A DNA stretch of 64,000 nt. Origin: Desulfobulbus oligotrophicus (GTDB lineage: Bacteria; Desulfobacterota; Desulfobulbia; Desulfobulbales; Desulfobulbaceae). Below are positions 25,821-34,349 of the stretch, in pieces. The stretch lies in the NCBI RefSeq assembly GCF_016446285.1, contig NZ_CP054140.1, forward strand, positions 2,151,501-2,215,500. The letters run 5' to 3'. The translations under genes were made by a program, and so were the position numbers. The first letter of the stretch is position 1, and each line of letters opens with the position of its first letter. A model generated the notes under the pieces. The model searched no databases. It had not been told where the DNA came from and saw nothing but the letters and a program-made list of their open reading frames with translations.

Positions 25821-26213
25821 ATGAGGTTTCCTGTAGTGTTACATACTGATGACGGAATACATTTCGGGGTGACGGTACCTGATTTGCCCGGGTGTTTTTC
25901 CGGTGGAGACACTTTTGATGAGGCCCTGGATTCAGTGCTGGAAGCCATTGATCTTCACCTGGAAGGGGTGGTTGAAGAAGGTGGGGAAATTCCGGTACCA
26001 CGACCAATTGCCGATCACCAGAGCAATCCTGATTTCGCCAATGGTGTATGGGCGGTTGTTGATGTGAATGTGTCACGTTTTGAAGGGAAGGCGGAAAAAA
26101 TCAATATCACTTTGCCCCGCCGCTTGTTGGCAAAGATTGATTCGTACGCTCAAGCCCATGGAAAGACACGCTCCGGCTTTTTGGCTGATGCGGCCCGGTC
26201 GGCAATGCGTTAA
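25821..26213 (+). CDS. hicB: HicB-type antitoxin
   Basis: 130 residues. The N-terminal HicB domain (FPVVLHTDDGIHFGVTVPDLPGCFSGGDTFDEALDSVLEAI) is followed by a C-terminal ribbon-helix-helix DNA-binding domain (INITLPRRLLAKIDSYAQAHGKTRSGFLADAA). It neutralises HicA and should repress the operon. GGAG lies 7 nt before the ATG. Confidence 0.93.
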   Translation: MRFPVVLHTDDGIHFGVTVPDLPGCFSGGDTFDEALDSVLEAIDLHLEGVVEEGGEIPVPRPIADHQSNPDFANGVWAVVDVNVSRFEGKAEKINITLPRRLLAKIDSYAQAHGKTRSGFLADAARSAMR

Positions 26214-26215
26214 CC

Positions 26216-26347
26216 ATGCCCGGCCCGAACAAGAAGATCCTCAAAGCCTGCCTGATGTCGGAAGAGTCTGAGCAGGTTCGTGATATGGCAAACCAAGCCG
26301 GTGTTTCGTTGTCATCGACACCTCGGTTAAGAAATATACTCGCTTAA
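26216..26347 (+). CDS. possible small orphan gene after hicB
   Basis: 43 codons, starting 2 bp after the hicB stop: MPGPNKKILKACLMSEESEQ, then VRDMANQAGVSLSSTPRLRNILA. The composition resembles a short helix-turn-helix or ribbon-helix-helix piece. No clear ribosome-binding site; may be a relic or a chance frame. Family not recognised. Confidence 0.35.
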   Translation: MPGPNKKILKACLMSEESEQVRDMANQAGVSLSSTPRLRNILA

Positions 26348-26516
26348 CGGAAGGCCCTTTAAGAACGGGAAAGATCAGTGCGCCAACACTGAGGGCTTTT
26401 TGGTTCGCCTGGTCTGTTTCTGTAGGGCTAAAACGAAGAAAACCCCCTCAGAACACACGTTCCAAGGGAGTTTTGTATGGTGAGTTATTAGGGAAAACCT
26501 AATAATTCTATCGAGT

Positions 26517-26592
26517 TGGTGACCCCAAGGGGACTCGAACCCCTGCTGCCGGCGTGAGAGGCCGGTGTCCTAGGCCACTAGACGATGGGGCC
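26517..26592 (-). tRNA. tRNA-Glu (anticodon CTC)
   Basis: 76 nt including the encoded CCA. Acceptor GGCCCCA/TGGGGTC, anticodon stem CCGGC/GCCGG with loop CTCTCAC (anticodon CTC), and T loop GTTCGAG. The cloverleaf is complete. Confidence 0.97.
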
Positions 26593-26736
26593 GGAAGAAT
26601 GGGCACTATCTAAAATATCCCGATACCTTTGTCAAGCAGCTTCTTTGTTGGATATGTATTCAACGCTGATAATTATCGTGGGGTGACTGAAGAGAGTTTT
26701 TGAACGTCGGCAGGTTGTCAAAAGGTCGACTGTCTA

Positions 26737-29274
26737 TCAGCGCGGAACGCTGCTTTTGCGCACACCTCTTGTTGGTTTGGCCTGGAGAGGATCGTCCGGC
26801 CAGAAGTGTTTGGGATAGCGGCCCTTGAGTTCTTTTTTTACCTCAGGATAGCCTCGCTTCCAGAACCCGGCCAGATCGCTGGTTACCTGAATAGGACGGT
26901 GCGCAGGGCTGAGCAGATGAAGAAGCAGGGGGACGCTGTTGTTACAGATTGCCGGTGTTTCGGCAAGGCCGAACAGTTCCTGAAGGCGCACCGCCAACAC
27001 CGGCGGCCGGCTGTCTGACTGGTAGTTCAGGCGGATGCGTGAACCACTGGGCACGGTGTAGGTTTCGGGGGCCAGTTTCCGAAGTTGCTGTTGCTGTTCC
27101 CAGCTGAGCTGTGCAGTCAGAATGGTTTGGAGGGTAAGGTTGCGCAGTTGCTCAAGACTGTTCATGCCATCAAGGTAAGGTGCAATCCAACCAGGATCGG
27201 CATGCAGTGCCGCATCACTCACATCAGGCCAATCGGTGTCTGCCTGTCGGCTGCGCAAACAGAGAATCCGGGCCTGCAGTTGGCGTGACTCCCGGTTCCA
27301 GGGTAAACAGTCCAGGCCACGCTGGCCAATACCATCAAGCAGAGCAGCGCGCACAGCCTCCGGATTAGCGTCGGCTAACGGCTGTTCACTCAGTACAATG
27401 GCGCCCAGCCGTTCACGTTGCACAGCCAGCACCTTACCGGCAATATCGTCCCATTCCACCACCTCTTCCTTACTGAAAAGACGGGCGTGGTGATGTCGCA
27501 ACGTTTCAATATCCACAGTTTCTGCCAGGTGGATGCGTCCTTCACGCAGGCCGCCGTCAAGGCGGGCCACAACCAAATACTCGCTGTTTGCCAGCGGATC
27601 GCCAGGGGCAAGGCGCACACCGCGGCCCGAGGTCAGAAGATAACGCTCCTGCTGCCCCGGTCGTCTGCAGGCAATGCGGTCCGGATAAGCGGCTGCAAGC
27701 AGAGAGCCGATGGTTGCCGGGTCAGTGGCTTTGGTTGTCCCCTTGCACAGGTGCGACCACTGACGGGCAGCCTGATTAACCCGTTGAACGATCCAGCGGT
27801 CACCCTCCTGCGTGCTGATCGCTGTTTTACCTGTCTGTCGCCAGGCTGACAGCAGAGTAAACCGATCATGTACACTGGCAGAGGTGGATTGATAAAAAAG
27901 ATCACGTTCTGACAGAAGTGCTGCAATATCACAGGCCAGTGAGGCCATTCCATGTTTTTCAGCAGTCAGCAGCAGGTGGCCCAACCGGGGATGCAGGGGC
28001 AGGGCAGCGAGTTGCCGGCCGGTTGGAGTGATCTTCCCAGAGGTATCAATGGCGTTTAACGATTGTAATAACTCCTGTGCCTGTCGAAATGGTCCGGGGC
28101 GAGGGGGATCAAGCCACTGCAATGCTGCCGGATCGGTTACTCCCCAGAGCGCCAGTTCCAGTGTCAGGGATGCCAGGTCAACATTGAGAATCTCCGGTGG
28201 ATGAAAGGGAGGCAGGTTGTGATGTTCGGCCCTTGTCCACAGGCGAAGACAGCTTCCCGGACCAAGACGTCCGGCGCGTCCGGCGCGTTGATCTGCCGAG
28301 GCCTTGGAAACCCGCATTGTGGTCAGTCTGCTCAGGCCGGTGCGTGGATCAAAGGCGGGCAACCGCGACCAACCACTGTCAACAACACAACCAACCCCTT
28401 CGATGGTCAGACTGGTTTCAGCAATTGAAGTGGCGAGAATAATACGACGACGACCACCCGGGTCCGGGAAAAGTGCGCGATCCTGTGCCTCTTTGCCGAG
28501 ATCACCGTACAGCTGACACACAGTTGTCTCGCGGCTGAAAAGAGCGTCATTGGCAAGAAGACGTCCCACCTCTTTAATTTCACCAACACCGGGCAGGAAG
28601 GTGAGGATATCTCCCTGTTCTTCCTGAACTGCACGGCGGATGCCATGGGCAGTGATCGACGCAATCCGCCCCTGTGCAGGCCGATCCATATATCTGATAC
28701 GCACCTCATGCTGCCTGCCTGCACACGACAGCACCGGCGCATTGCCAAGTAAGTCTGCTGTTGCCTGGGTATCAAGGGTAGCGGACATCACCAGCAGGCG
28801 CAGATCATGTTTAAGGTGGCAGAGATCAAGGCAGAGGGCCAGAGCCAGATCAGCGTGAATGGAACGTTCATGGAACTCATCAAAGATGATCAGCCCCACC
28901 TTTTCCAGATCAGTATCTGTCTGTAATCGGCGGGTTAAAATGCCTTCAGTAAGCACCTCGATTCGGGTGTCCGGGCCGATCCGCCGGTCAAAACGAATAT
29001 GATACCCCACTGTTTGGCCAACTGACTCGCCTAAAAGCGATGCCATCCGTGCAGCTGCTGCTCTGGCAGCCAGTCGTCGGGGTTCCAGAAGAAGGATAGT
29101 TTTATGGGCAAGCCAGGATGCTTGAAGCAGAGCCAGTGGTACCACTGTGGTTTTACCTGTGCCGGGTGGTGCGGTCAGCAGGGCGTGTCCCCGGGAAAGG
29201 GCGGCCTGAAGATCAGGCAGGATGGTCGATAACAGCGAGGCAGGTAAAGGCATGGCTCTGGTCGTGCTGCACAC
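26737..29274 (-). CDS. hrpB: ATP-dependent helicase HrpB
   Basis: 845 residues, the normal HrpB length. A DEAH/DExH-type superfamily 2 helicase: Walker A APPGTGKTT, IIFDEFHERSIHADLAL (DEFH in place of DEAH), SATLD, LPGVGEIKEV, ATSIAETSLTIEGV and QRAGRAGRLGPG. The HrpB C-terminal domain follows (HPRLGHLLLTAEKHG...; final FWKRGYPEVKKELKGRYPKHFWPDDP). Role in RNA metabolism is unproven in most species. The Met at 29253 is an equally possible start. Single gene, divergent from the TPR-methyltransferase gene. Confidence 0.95.
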   Translation of the reverse strand: MCSTTRAMPLPASLLSTILPDLQAALSRGHALLTAPPGTGKTTVVPLALLQASWLAHKTILLLEPRRLAARAAAARMASLLGESVGQTVGYHIRFDRRIGPDTRIEVLTEGILTRRLQTDTDLEKVGLIIFDEFHERSIHADLALALCLDLCHLKHDLRLLVMSATLDTQATADLLGNAPVLSCAGRQHEVRIRYMDRPAQGRIASITAHGIRRAVQEEQGDILTFLPGVGEIKEVGRLLANDALFSRETTVCQLYGDLGKEAQDRALFPDPGGRRRIILATSIAETSLTIEGVGCVVDSGWSRLPAFDPRTGLSRLTTMRVSKASADQRAGRAGRLGPGSCLRLWTRAEHHNLPPFHPPEILNVDLASLTLELALWGVTDPAALQWLDPPRPGPFRQAQELLQSLNAIDTSGKITPTGRQLAALPLHPRLGHLLLTAEKHGMASLACDIAALLSERDLFYQSTSASVHDRFTLLSAWRQTGKTAISTQEGDRWIVQRVNQAARQWSHLCKGTTKATDPATIGSLLAAAYPDRIACRRPGQQERYLLTSGRGVRLAPGDPLANSEYLVVARLDGGLREGRIHLAETVDIETLRHHHARLFSKEEVVEWDDIAGKVLAVQRERLGAIVLSEQPLADANPEAVRAALLDGIGQRGLDCLPWNRESRQLQARILCLRSRQADTDWPDVSDAALHADPGWIAPYLDGMNSLEQLRNLTLQTILTAQLSWEQQQQLRKLAPETYTVPSGSRIRLNYQSDSRPPVLAVRLQELFGLAETPAICNNSVPLLLHLLSPAHRPIQVTSDLAGFWKRGYPEVKKELKGRYPKHFWPDDPLQAKPTRGVRKSSVPR

Positions 29275-29428
29275 GGGGAGATACAGGGTTTTGCAAAGAA
29301 GATGATGTACTCAATACCATTTCTTTTGCACTGTTTGTCATAAAAAGAGGTATGGTGAAGCCCTGTGTTGTTCAGTAGCTCTTTTGCTCCGTTGTCCGGG
29401 AGCATACCTTTATCAAAGGAAATCGTTC

Positions 29429-30655
29429 ATGTCCGATCATGGTCAACCCCTTGATGCCGACACTCTGCATCAAACGTTTGTTACCGCCTGTGCAGCGCAT
29501 GCCGATGGTCATCTGGCCGAGGCCAGACAGCACTACCAGCTGCTCCTGCAACATGCGCCGAAATCTGCCCTGGTGCACTATAACATCGGCCTGGTCTATT
29601 ACGATGAGGGCAACTATCAGCAGGCATTGAACGAATTTTCCCTTGCCGATACCCTGGCCCCGCCGGATGCGGATACTCTTTTTAACCTGGCTGTCTGTCA
29701 GAAAAAGGTCGGTGATCCCCATGCCGCCATTGCCACCTACCAGCAGTTGCTTCTGCTTGATCCCAACGATGCGGACAGTCATTACAATCTTGGTTGCTGC
29801 TATCGGGATCTGCACGATGACGACCAAGCTGTTTCCTGCTACGAGCGTACTTTAATGTTCTGCCCCACCCACCTGTCAGCCACCCGTAATCTGGCCTATC
29901 TTTATCACCGTTTCGGGCAGGTTGGACCGGCTGTTGAGTACTACAGCCGGGTGTTGGATCAGCAGCCGGAAGACAAGGCCATTGCCTATCTGCTGGCATC
30001 CCTGCAGGGTATTACACCTGCCAGTGCACCGGACGAGTATGTCCGTGAGTTTTTTGACGCCTATGCTCCGGACTTTGAGCACAACCTGGTCGACGATCTG
30101 GGCTATGATAATCCGCGTCAGTTGTATGACTGCCTGCATCAGAGCACTGCTCACCAATACAGGTTTAGCCATGGGCTTGATCTCGGCTGTGGAACCGGTT
30201 TGGGCGGTCTTGTGTTTCAGAATCTGACAACAACTCTTGACGGTGTTGATCTTTCCGCCAGGATGCTTGACCAGGCGGCTGCCAAGGGATGCTATGACCA
30301 GTTGCACCTGGACAGCATTCTGCATCACCTCAGCTCCACATCTGAAACCTACGACCTGTTTCTTGCCACAGATGTCTTTATTTATGTGGGTGATCTGGCG
30401 CCGATCTTTACGGCCGCCCGCACTGTTGCCCGACCGGACGCGCTGTTTTGCTGTACCACCGAGCATCTGCAGAGCGGTGGCTACCAACTGCTGCAAACCG
30501 GTCGATTTGCCTACACGCACACCTATATGCATGATGTGGCTCAACAGACCGGCTGGCAGGTGCTTGCCCAGGAGAGCGATCGTCTGCGGCAGGAGCGCGA
30601 CACCTGGCTTGTGGGTGATCTGTGGATTCTCAAGCTGGCCGGCCCTGCAGCCTGA
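29429..30655 (+). CDS. TPR-repeat protein with SAM-dependent methyltransferase domain
   Basis: 408 residues from the ATG at 29429 (AAAGGA upstream; the longer frame from 29384 adds unrelated residues). Residues 1-190 hold four to five tetratricopeptide repeats (LVHYNIGLVYYDEGNYQQALNEF; DSHYNLGCCYRDLHDDDQAV). The second half is a class I methyltransferase: motif I HGLDLGCGTGLGG, then LDGVDLSARMLDQAA, and YDLFLATDVFIYVGDL. TPR-methyltransferase fusions of this kind are common in proteobacteria; substrate unknown, cytoplasmic. Confidence 0.88.
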   Translation: MSDHGQPLDADTLHQTFVTACAAHADGHLAEARQHYQLLLQHAPKSALVHYNIGLVYYDEGNYQQALNEFSLADTLAPPDADTLFNLAVCQKKVGDPHAAIATYQQLLLLDPNDADSHYNLGCCYRDLHDDDQAVSCYERTLMFCPTHLSATRNLAYLYHRFGQVGPAVEYYSRVLDQQPEDKAIAYLLASLQGITPASAPDEYVREFFDAYAPDFEHNLVDDLGYDNPRQLYDCLHQSTAHQYRFSHGLDLGCGTGLGGLVFQNLTTTLDGVDLSARMLDQAAAKGCYDQLHLDSILHHLSSTSETYDLFLATDVFIYVGDLAPIFTAARTVARPDALFCCTTEHLQSGGYQLLQTGRFAYTHTYMHDVAQQTGWQVLAQESDRLRQERDTWLVGDLWILKLAGPAA

Positions 30656-30694
30656 TCACCAGCCTGCACCTGTTGTATATCTGATGCTGCCTGG

Positions 30695-31939
30695 TCAGGG
30701 GAGTGGTTGCAGATACGGGCCATTACCACTTATGCACTGATCGTACACCTGTTCAATAAGCGGTTCGCCGGAGAGGTGGTTGTATTTCTGATCAAAGTAG
30801 ACAAGTTCAACGGTCTCCCGGACACGCTCAATCGTGATTTCCGGAATTTCACTGCTCACCCGCCATGCCAACTCCTCTTCTGCCGCCGGTGGCTTGACTC
30901 CGGTATCCCGCATCCTTGCTGCAGTGGCAAAGAGTTCGCCGATCAATCGACAGCGCCGAGCTTTTGATCCGTCGACAGGTGCTGGGGCGGTATCTGTCGG
31001 CACAGCTGTTGTTGCTGTTTCCCGGGCCGGTTCGTTGTCCGGCTGCGATGACGTAGCAGATGCGGTTGGCTGCTGCACTCTGGATGTGGAACTGTCAGCG
31101 CAGGAGTACCAGATGACCTCTGTTCCTGACTGGCCCGACGCATCCGGCCTCATGCACAGTCCATAGGCATTTAACTGGTCGATATTCTCCCGCATCTTTA
31201 CACAGGCGGCATCTGCTTCCGGACCACTGGTTTCCCAGCACAGCTGGGTAAGAGTCTGATCCTGTTGAATCATTGCCAGTATTTCAGGCGGGAAACCGCC
31301 TGTGGCTGCATTTGGTTGAGAAGGCGGCGGTGCTCTGTCCAGGGCAGTTTCAAATTCGTCAGGGGAAGAGGGTGTTTGTTCTGTCTGTCCGGCAACAGCA
31401 GCCTGATCAGGACGCTCTGGTTGAGCGGGTGCTACCGCCGGTTTCGGCGGGGCAGCCACTTTGACAGCAGGCGGCATTTTCTTGACTTTCATGAAGAGAA
31501 AGCCGGACTGGTTGCTCTGGTTATATGAGAGCAGCATGTTGGTGGTCTTGCCGGGCCAGTTGTACAGCTCTTCTTTGCCCTGTCCGACTTGTGGTGTTTT
31601 GCCGAACCTGGAAAAGGCCTCATTTTTAACGGCTGTAAAATTCTTGGAACCGCTGAACAGCAGCATAACCCCCTGCAACCGCTCTTTGGTGAACGAGTAA
31701 TGGATACCGGTTAGTACAGCCTTACCATAGCGCAGGTCATCATTTTGCAGAATATAAAGTGATGTCCCATCTTTACCGCCGTCTTTGGTCAGTACCAGCG
31801 GTTTTGTCTCCTGCAGGTCGGCAAGCCGGCTTCCCCAACGCATGCCTTTAAAGCCGTTGACTTCAGCGCTGTTAACGCCGGAGGCCAGCATAAAAAAGGC
31901 CAGCATCGTTATAAACAGGACGAGAAATCTGTTGCGCAT
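30695..31939 (-). CDS. exported hypothetical protein with Pro/Ala-rich linker
   Basis: 414 residues. The signal peptide (NRFLVLFITMLAFFMLASGVNSA) is followed by a globular part of about 130 residues (GFKGMRWGSRLADLQETKPL; GVMLLFSGSKNFTAVKNEAFSRFG) similar to small periplasmic proteins annotated only as hypothetical. Then comes a Pro/Ala/Gln-rich linker, a Cys-containing segment (MIQQDQTLTQLCWETSGPEADAACVKMR), a second linker, and a C-terminal helical part with ARRCRLIGELF and VYDQCIS. Next to it (18 bp) lies another orphan gene in the same direction. No function assigned. Confidence 0.75.
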   Translation of the reverse strand: MRNRFLVLFITMLAFFMLASGVNSAEVNGFKGMRWGSRLADLQETKPLVLTKDGGKDGTSLYILQNDDLRYGKAVLTGIHYSFTKERLQGVMLLFSGSKNFTAVKNEAFSRFGKTPQVGQGKEELYNWPGKTTNMLLSYNQSNQSGFLFMKVKKMPPAVKVAAPPKPAVAPAQPERPDQAAVAGQTEQTPSSPDEFETALDRAPPPSQPNAATGGFPPEILAMIQQDQTLTQLCWETSGPEADAACVKMRENIDQLNAYGLCMRPDASGQSGTEVIWYSCADSSTSRVQQPTASATSSQPDNEPARETATTAVPTDTAPAPVDGSKARRCRLIGELFATAARMRDTGVKPPAAEEELAWRVSSEIPEITIERVRETVELVYFDQKYNHLSGEPLIEQVYDQCISGNGPYLQPLP

Positions 31940-31957
31940 GTGTTATCCGTCCTGTGG

Positions 31958-32680
31958 TTATCGGCACGTCCTTCTGGCAGGATTAACCATCAGGGCAATA
32001 CGCTCCTGGGCTGCTTTTGTCAGTTCAGGATACTGTTGTTGAAGCCAGGCGATAATGGCTGCCTTTTTGACCGGTACAGCATCTGTCTGCTCTTTGCCAA
32101 AGAGAGTCTGCCAGCATATATTTGCAGCCTGTAACTCCAGCGGCATGGTTGTCGTCATCTCAACTGCTCTGTCCGGCTGAGAAGAATCTGCTGCAGACAG
32201 GGAGGGCTTGTCTTGATGTTCAACCTCCACTGTGTCTGGTGTTCTGCTGTTGTTGCTTTCGTTTTCAATATCAAGGATATCGTCGAGCGTTGCAAACAGG
32301 GTGGTCGGTTTCAGGCCGATCATACTGTTTTCTCCCCACTCTTCACCAAGACGGTTGGTCACACCGACCTCGTTTCCCTGTTTATCAAAACAGAGCAGCT
32401 CAGCCGTGACAAATATCCGGTCTGATCGTCCGGAGATCTGCATCAGCACCTCCGGCAGGGGGCTCACCTCGATTCGGTCGTACCATTGCTTGATTGCTGT
32501 CCTTCTTTTTTTACCGGTCTCCGTTATCTTTGTGTCGGTCTTTTGAGCAAAGACATCAGTCAGGTCAATCCAGAGCGGGAAGTTGCCCTGGCCGGCCAAC
32601 TCGATGATCTGGTCGATGTTTAGATGCCATCGTTGCGCCAGATCATCAATGAAAATACGGTGGGTGTCTGGTGTTATCAT
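31958..32680 (-). CDS. hypothetical protein, operon partner of the exported protein
   Basis: 240 residues, soluble. The N-terminal TPDTHRIFIDDLAQRWHLNI, DQIIELAGQGNFPLWIDL segment looks like a helix-turn-helix module followed by beta structure. The middle is acidic and linker-like, and the last 80 residues are helical (AANICWQTLFGKEQTDAVPVKKAAIIAWLQQQYPELTKAAQERIALMV). The last part resembles short C-terminal modules that modify DNA-binding proteins. It is the first gene of a two-gene unit. Family not recognised. Confidence 0.7.
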   Translation of the reverse strand: MITPDTHRIFIDDLAQRWHLNIDQIIELAGQGNFPLWIDLTDVFAQKTDTKITETGKKRRTAIKQWYDRIEVSPLPEVLMQISGRSDRIFVTAELLCFDKQGNEVGVTNRLGEEWGENSMIGLKPTTLFATLDDILDIENESNNSRTPDTVEVEHQDKPSLSAADSSQPDRAVEMTTTMPLELQAANICWQTLFGKEQTDAVPVKKAAIIAWLQQQYPELTKAAQERIALMVNPARRTCR

Positions 32681-32799
32681 AGTGCTTTCCTGTGTGTTTT
32701 ATAAATCTTGTCAGGTGTGGCACCGCATGGATGCTTTTGTGAAACTGCGTCAGGATAGCAGGGAAATGGTGGAAAGGACAATCAAAAATGCGGCATGAC

Positions 32800-33792
32800 C
32801 TATTTGTGAGGAACAGATTGTTTTTCTTCAGCAACACCGGCCATCCGTAACGCTGTCTGCCGGATATCATCGGCAAGTGCGGGAGGAGAAAGCACTTTTG
32901 CTCCGTCACCCCATGACAAAAGCCACCGCCTTAATCCTGACAGATGGTTGACGCAAAGGGTCAGGAAAAGACTGCCGTCATCCTGTTCACTGATACGTTG
33001 GGTAGGATGCCACTGTCGCTCGCGAATATAGGCTGCAGCATGGCGGTTAAAATGAATGCAGACTTCGATCTCCTCCTCACCCCGATGGATACCGAAGTGA
33101 CTGCCGAACAGTTGTTCAAAGTTAAAGGCAGCCGGCCGGGTGAACCGTTCTGTTCCTTTTTTTGCCGCCTGTATGCGGGCCAGGCTGAATGTGCGGATGG
33201 CCTGGCGAACATGGCAGTGACCAACCACATACCAGTCACCCTCAAAGCGTACTCCCTGATACGGATCGACCCGGCGCCACATGGGCTTGCTGTTTGGACT
33301 GTGATACTCAATATCCAGCCTGGTCGATGTGCGCAAACAGTCAAAAACGGTTGCCAGCACTTCAGGTGAAATAACAGTGGTAAAGGGAGGCAGCACGGTA
33401 AACAGTTGCTGATCATTGTGCAGACAGGCGGGGGCCTTATCCGGCAGACTGTCTTCGATTTTACGGAAAACTGAACAGAGACTGTTGTATATCGGCGTGC
33501 CTTCGTACTGTGTCAGCAGTTTTTCCGCCAGGTAGATGGCAAACAGATCCCGCTCCCGGAGATGCATTGCCGGCAGCTGGTACTGTTCTTCAGTATAGTA
33601 GTAGCCCCGATACCGGGCCGAATACTCAATCGGTGCATCAAGTTCGTAGCGCATATAGTCGAGATCACGCTGGATTGTTTTATAGCTGGTTTCCCACTCC
33701 TCAGCAAGTGACTGCCGGTTGGGGTAGCGTTTTTCCCGCAGCTTCCGATCAATGAACAGAAGGCGGGCGTGCTGTGGTTTGTATTTGGCCAT
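32800..33792 (-). CDS. WYL-domain transcriptional regulator
   Basis: 330 residues from the ATG at 33792 (five extra residues are possible). The N-terminal winged helix (ARLLFIDRKLREKRYPNRQSLAEEWETSYKTIQRDLDYMR) is followed by the WYL domain (LDIEYHSPNSKPMWRRVDPYQGVRFEGDWYVVGHC...IRTFSLARIQ) and the WCX extension. Such regulators bind nucleic-acid ligands and often control CRISPR-Cas or phage-defence loci. It is divergent from the cas operon, and a perfect palindrome sits 36 bp from its start. It is a strong candidate controller of this CRISPR locus. Confidence 0.92.
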   Translation of the reverse strand: MAKYKPQHARLLFIDRKLREKRYPNRQSLAEEWETSYKTIQRDLDYMRYELDAPIEYSARYRGYYYTEEQYQLPAMHLRERDLFAIYLAEKLLTQYEGTPIYNSLCSVFRKIEDSLPDKAPACLHNDQQLFTVLPPFTTVISPEVLATVFDCLRTSTRLDIEYHSPNSKPMWRRVDPYQGVRFEGDWYVVGHCHVRQAIRTFSLARIQAAKKGTERFTRPAAFNFEQLFGSHFGIHRGEEEIEVCIHFNRHAAAYIRERQWHPTQRISEQDDGSLFLTLCVNHLSGLRRWLLSWGDGAKVLSPPALADDIRQTALRMAGVAEEKQSVPHK

Positions 33793-33827
33793 TTTTACGC
33801 TGAGCAACGGTTGAGTAAAAAAATATT

Positions 33828-33854
33828 ATGGTGGGACGCTATCTGTCCCACCAT
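33828..33854. promoter_or_regulatory. palindromic candidate operator
   Basis: ATGGTGGGAC and its exact complement GTCCCACCAT, separated by 7 nt (GCTATCT). It lies between the WYL gene (-) and the cas side (+), so it could serve both promoters. The binding protein is inferred to be the WYL regulator. Confidence 0.6.
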
Positions 33855-33913
33855 GAATGGTATCGTAGGATCAGGTAAAAAACCACTTCCTTCTACATTT
33901 TAAGGAGACAACC

Positions 33914-34219
33914 ATGGGATACCTGATCGCTTACTTCCTGCTGGTCCTGGCTGTTGACCTGGTCTGTAAAGCTCGTCAACCAGCTGCACTCAACAAAACA
34001 GTCGTTGTCCGTCGCCGGCTGTGGAATGACTCAAACTTTGATTGTTATTCCGTTGTGTTTTCAACAAAAGAGACAACCTCTGTTCCCGCAAAATCATTTT
34101 TTACTTCACCTGATTTCAACCGAAAGAACGATGCCATTCCTGGGGTGTCATTCTACAGGAATTCAAAAGCTTTGCTGCAATACAGTAGAGGGGAAAAACA
34201 GAAGTTGTTGTACAATTGA
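33914..34219 (+). CDS. possible small membrane-anchored protein before cas3
   Basis: 101 codons. The ATG has AAGGAG 7 nt upstream. The first 20 residues (MGYLIAYFLLVLAVDLVCKA) form one hydrophobic segment and the rest is polar and low in recognisable features (TKETTSVPAKSFFTSPDFNRKN). It lies between the palindrome and cas3 in the cas direction. The strong ribosome-binding site favours translation of at least the first part; the tail looks random. No family recognised. Confidence 0.4.
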   Translation: MGYLIAYFLLVLAVDLVCKARQPAALNKTVVVRRRLWNDSNFDCYSVVFSTKETTSVPAKSFFTSPDFNRKNDAIPGVSFYRNSKALLQYSRGEKQKLLYN

Positions 34220-34349
34220 AAAGAGGCATCCATGGAGTGATGAAAAACAGATACATAGCCCACACAGTTCAGACGGTACAGTTCAAGTTGTGATGTACTG
34301 AAACATCCGGTGATCATCTGTAAGCAAGGGTAAGACACGGAACTGATCT

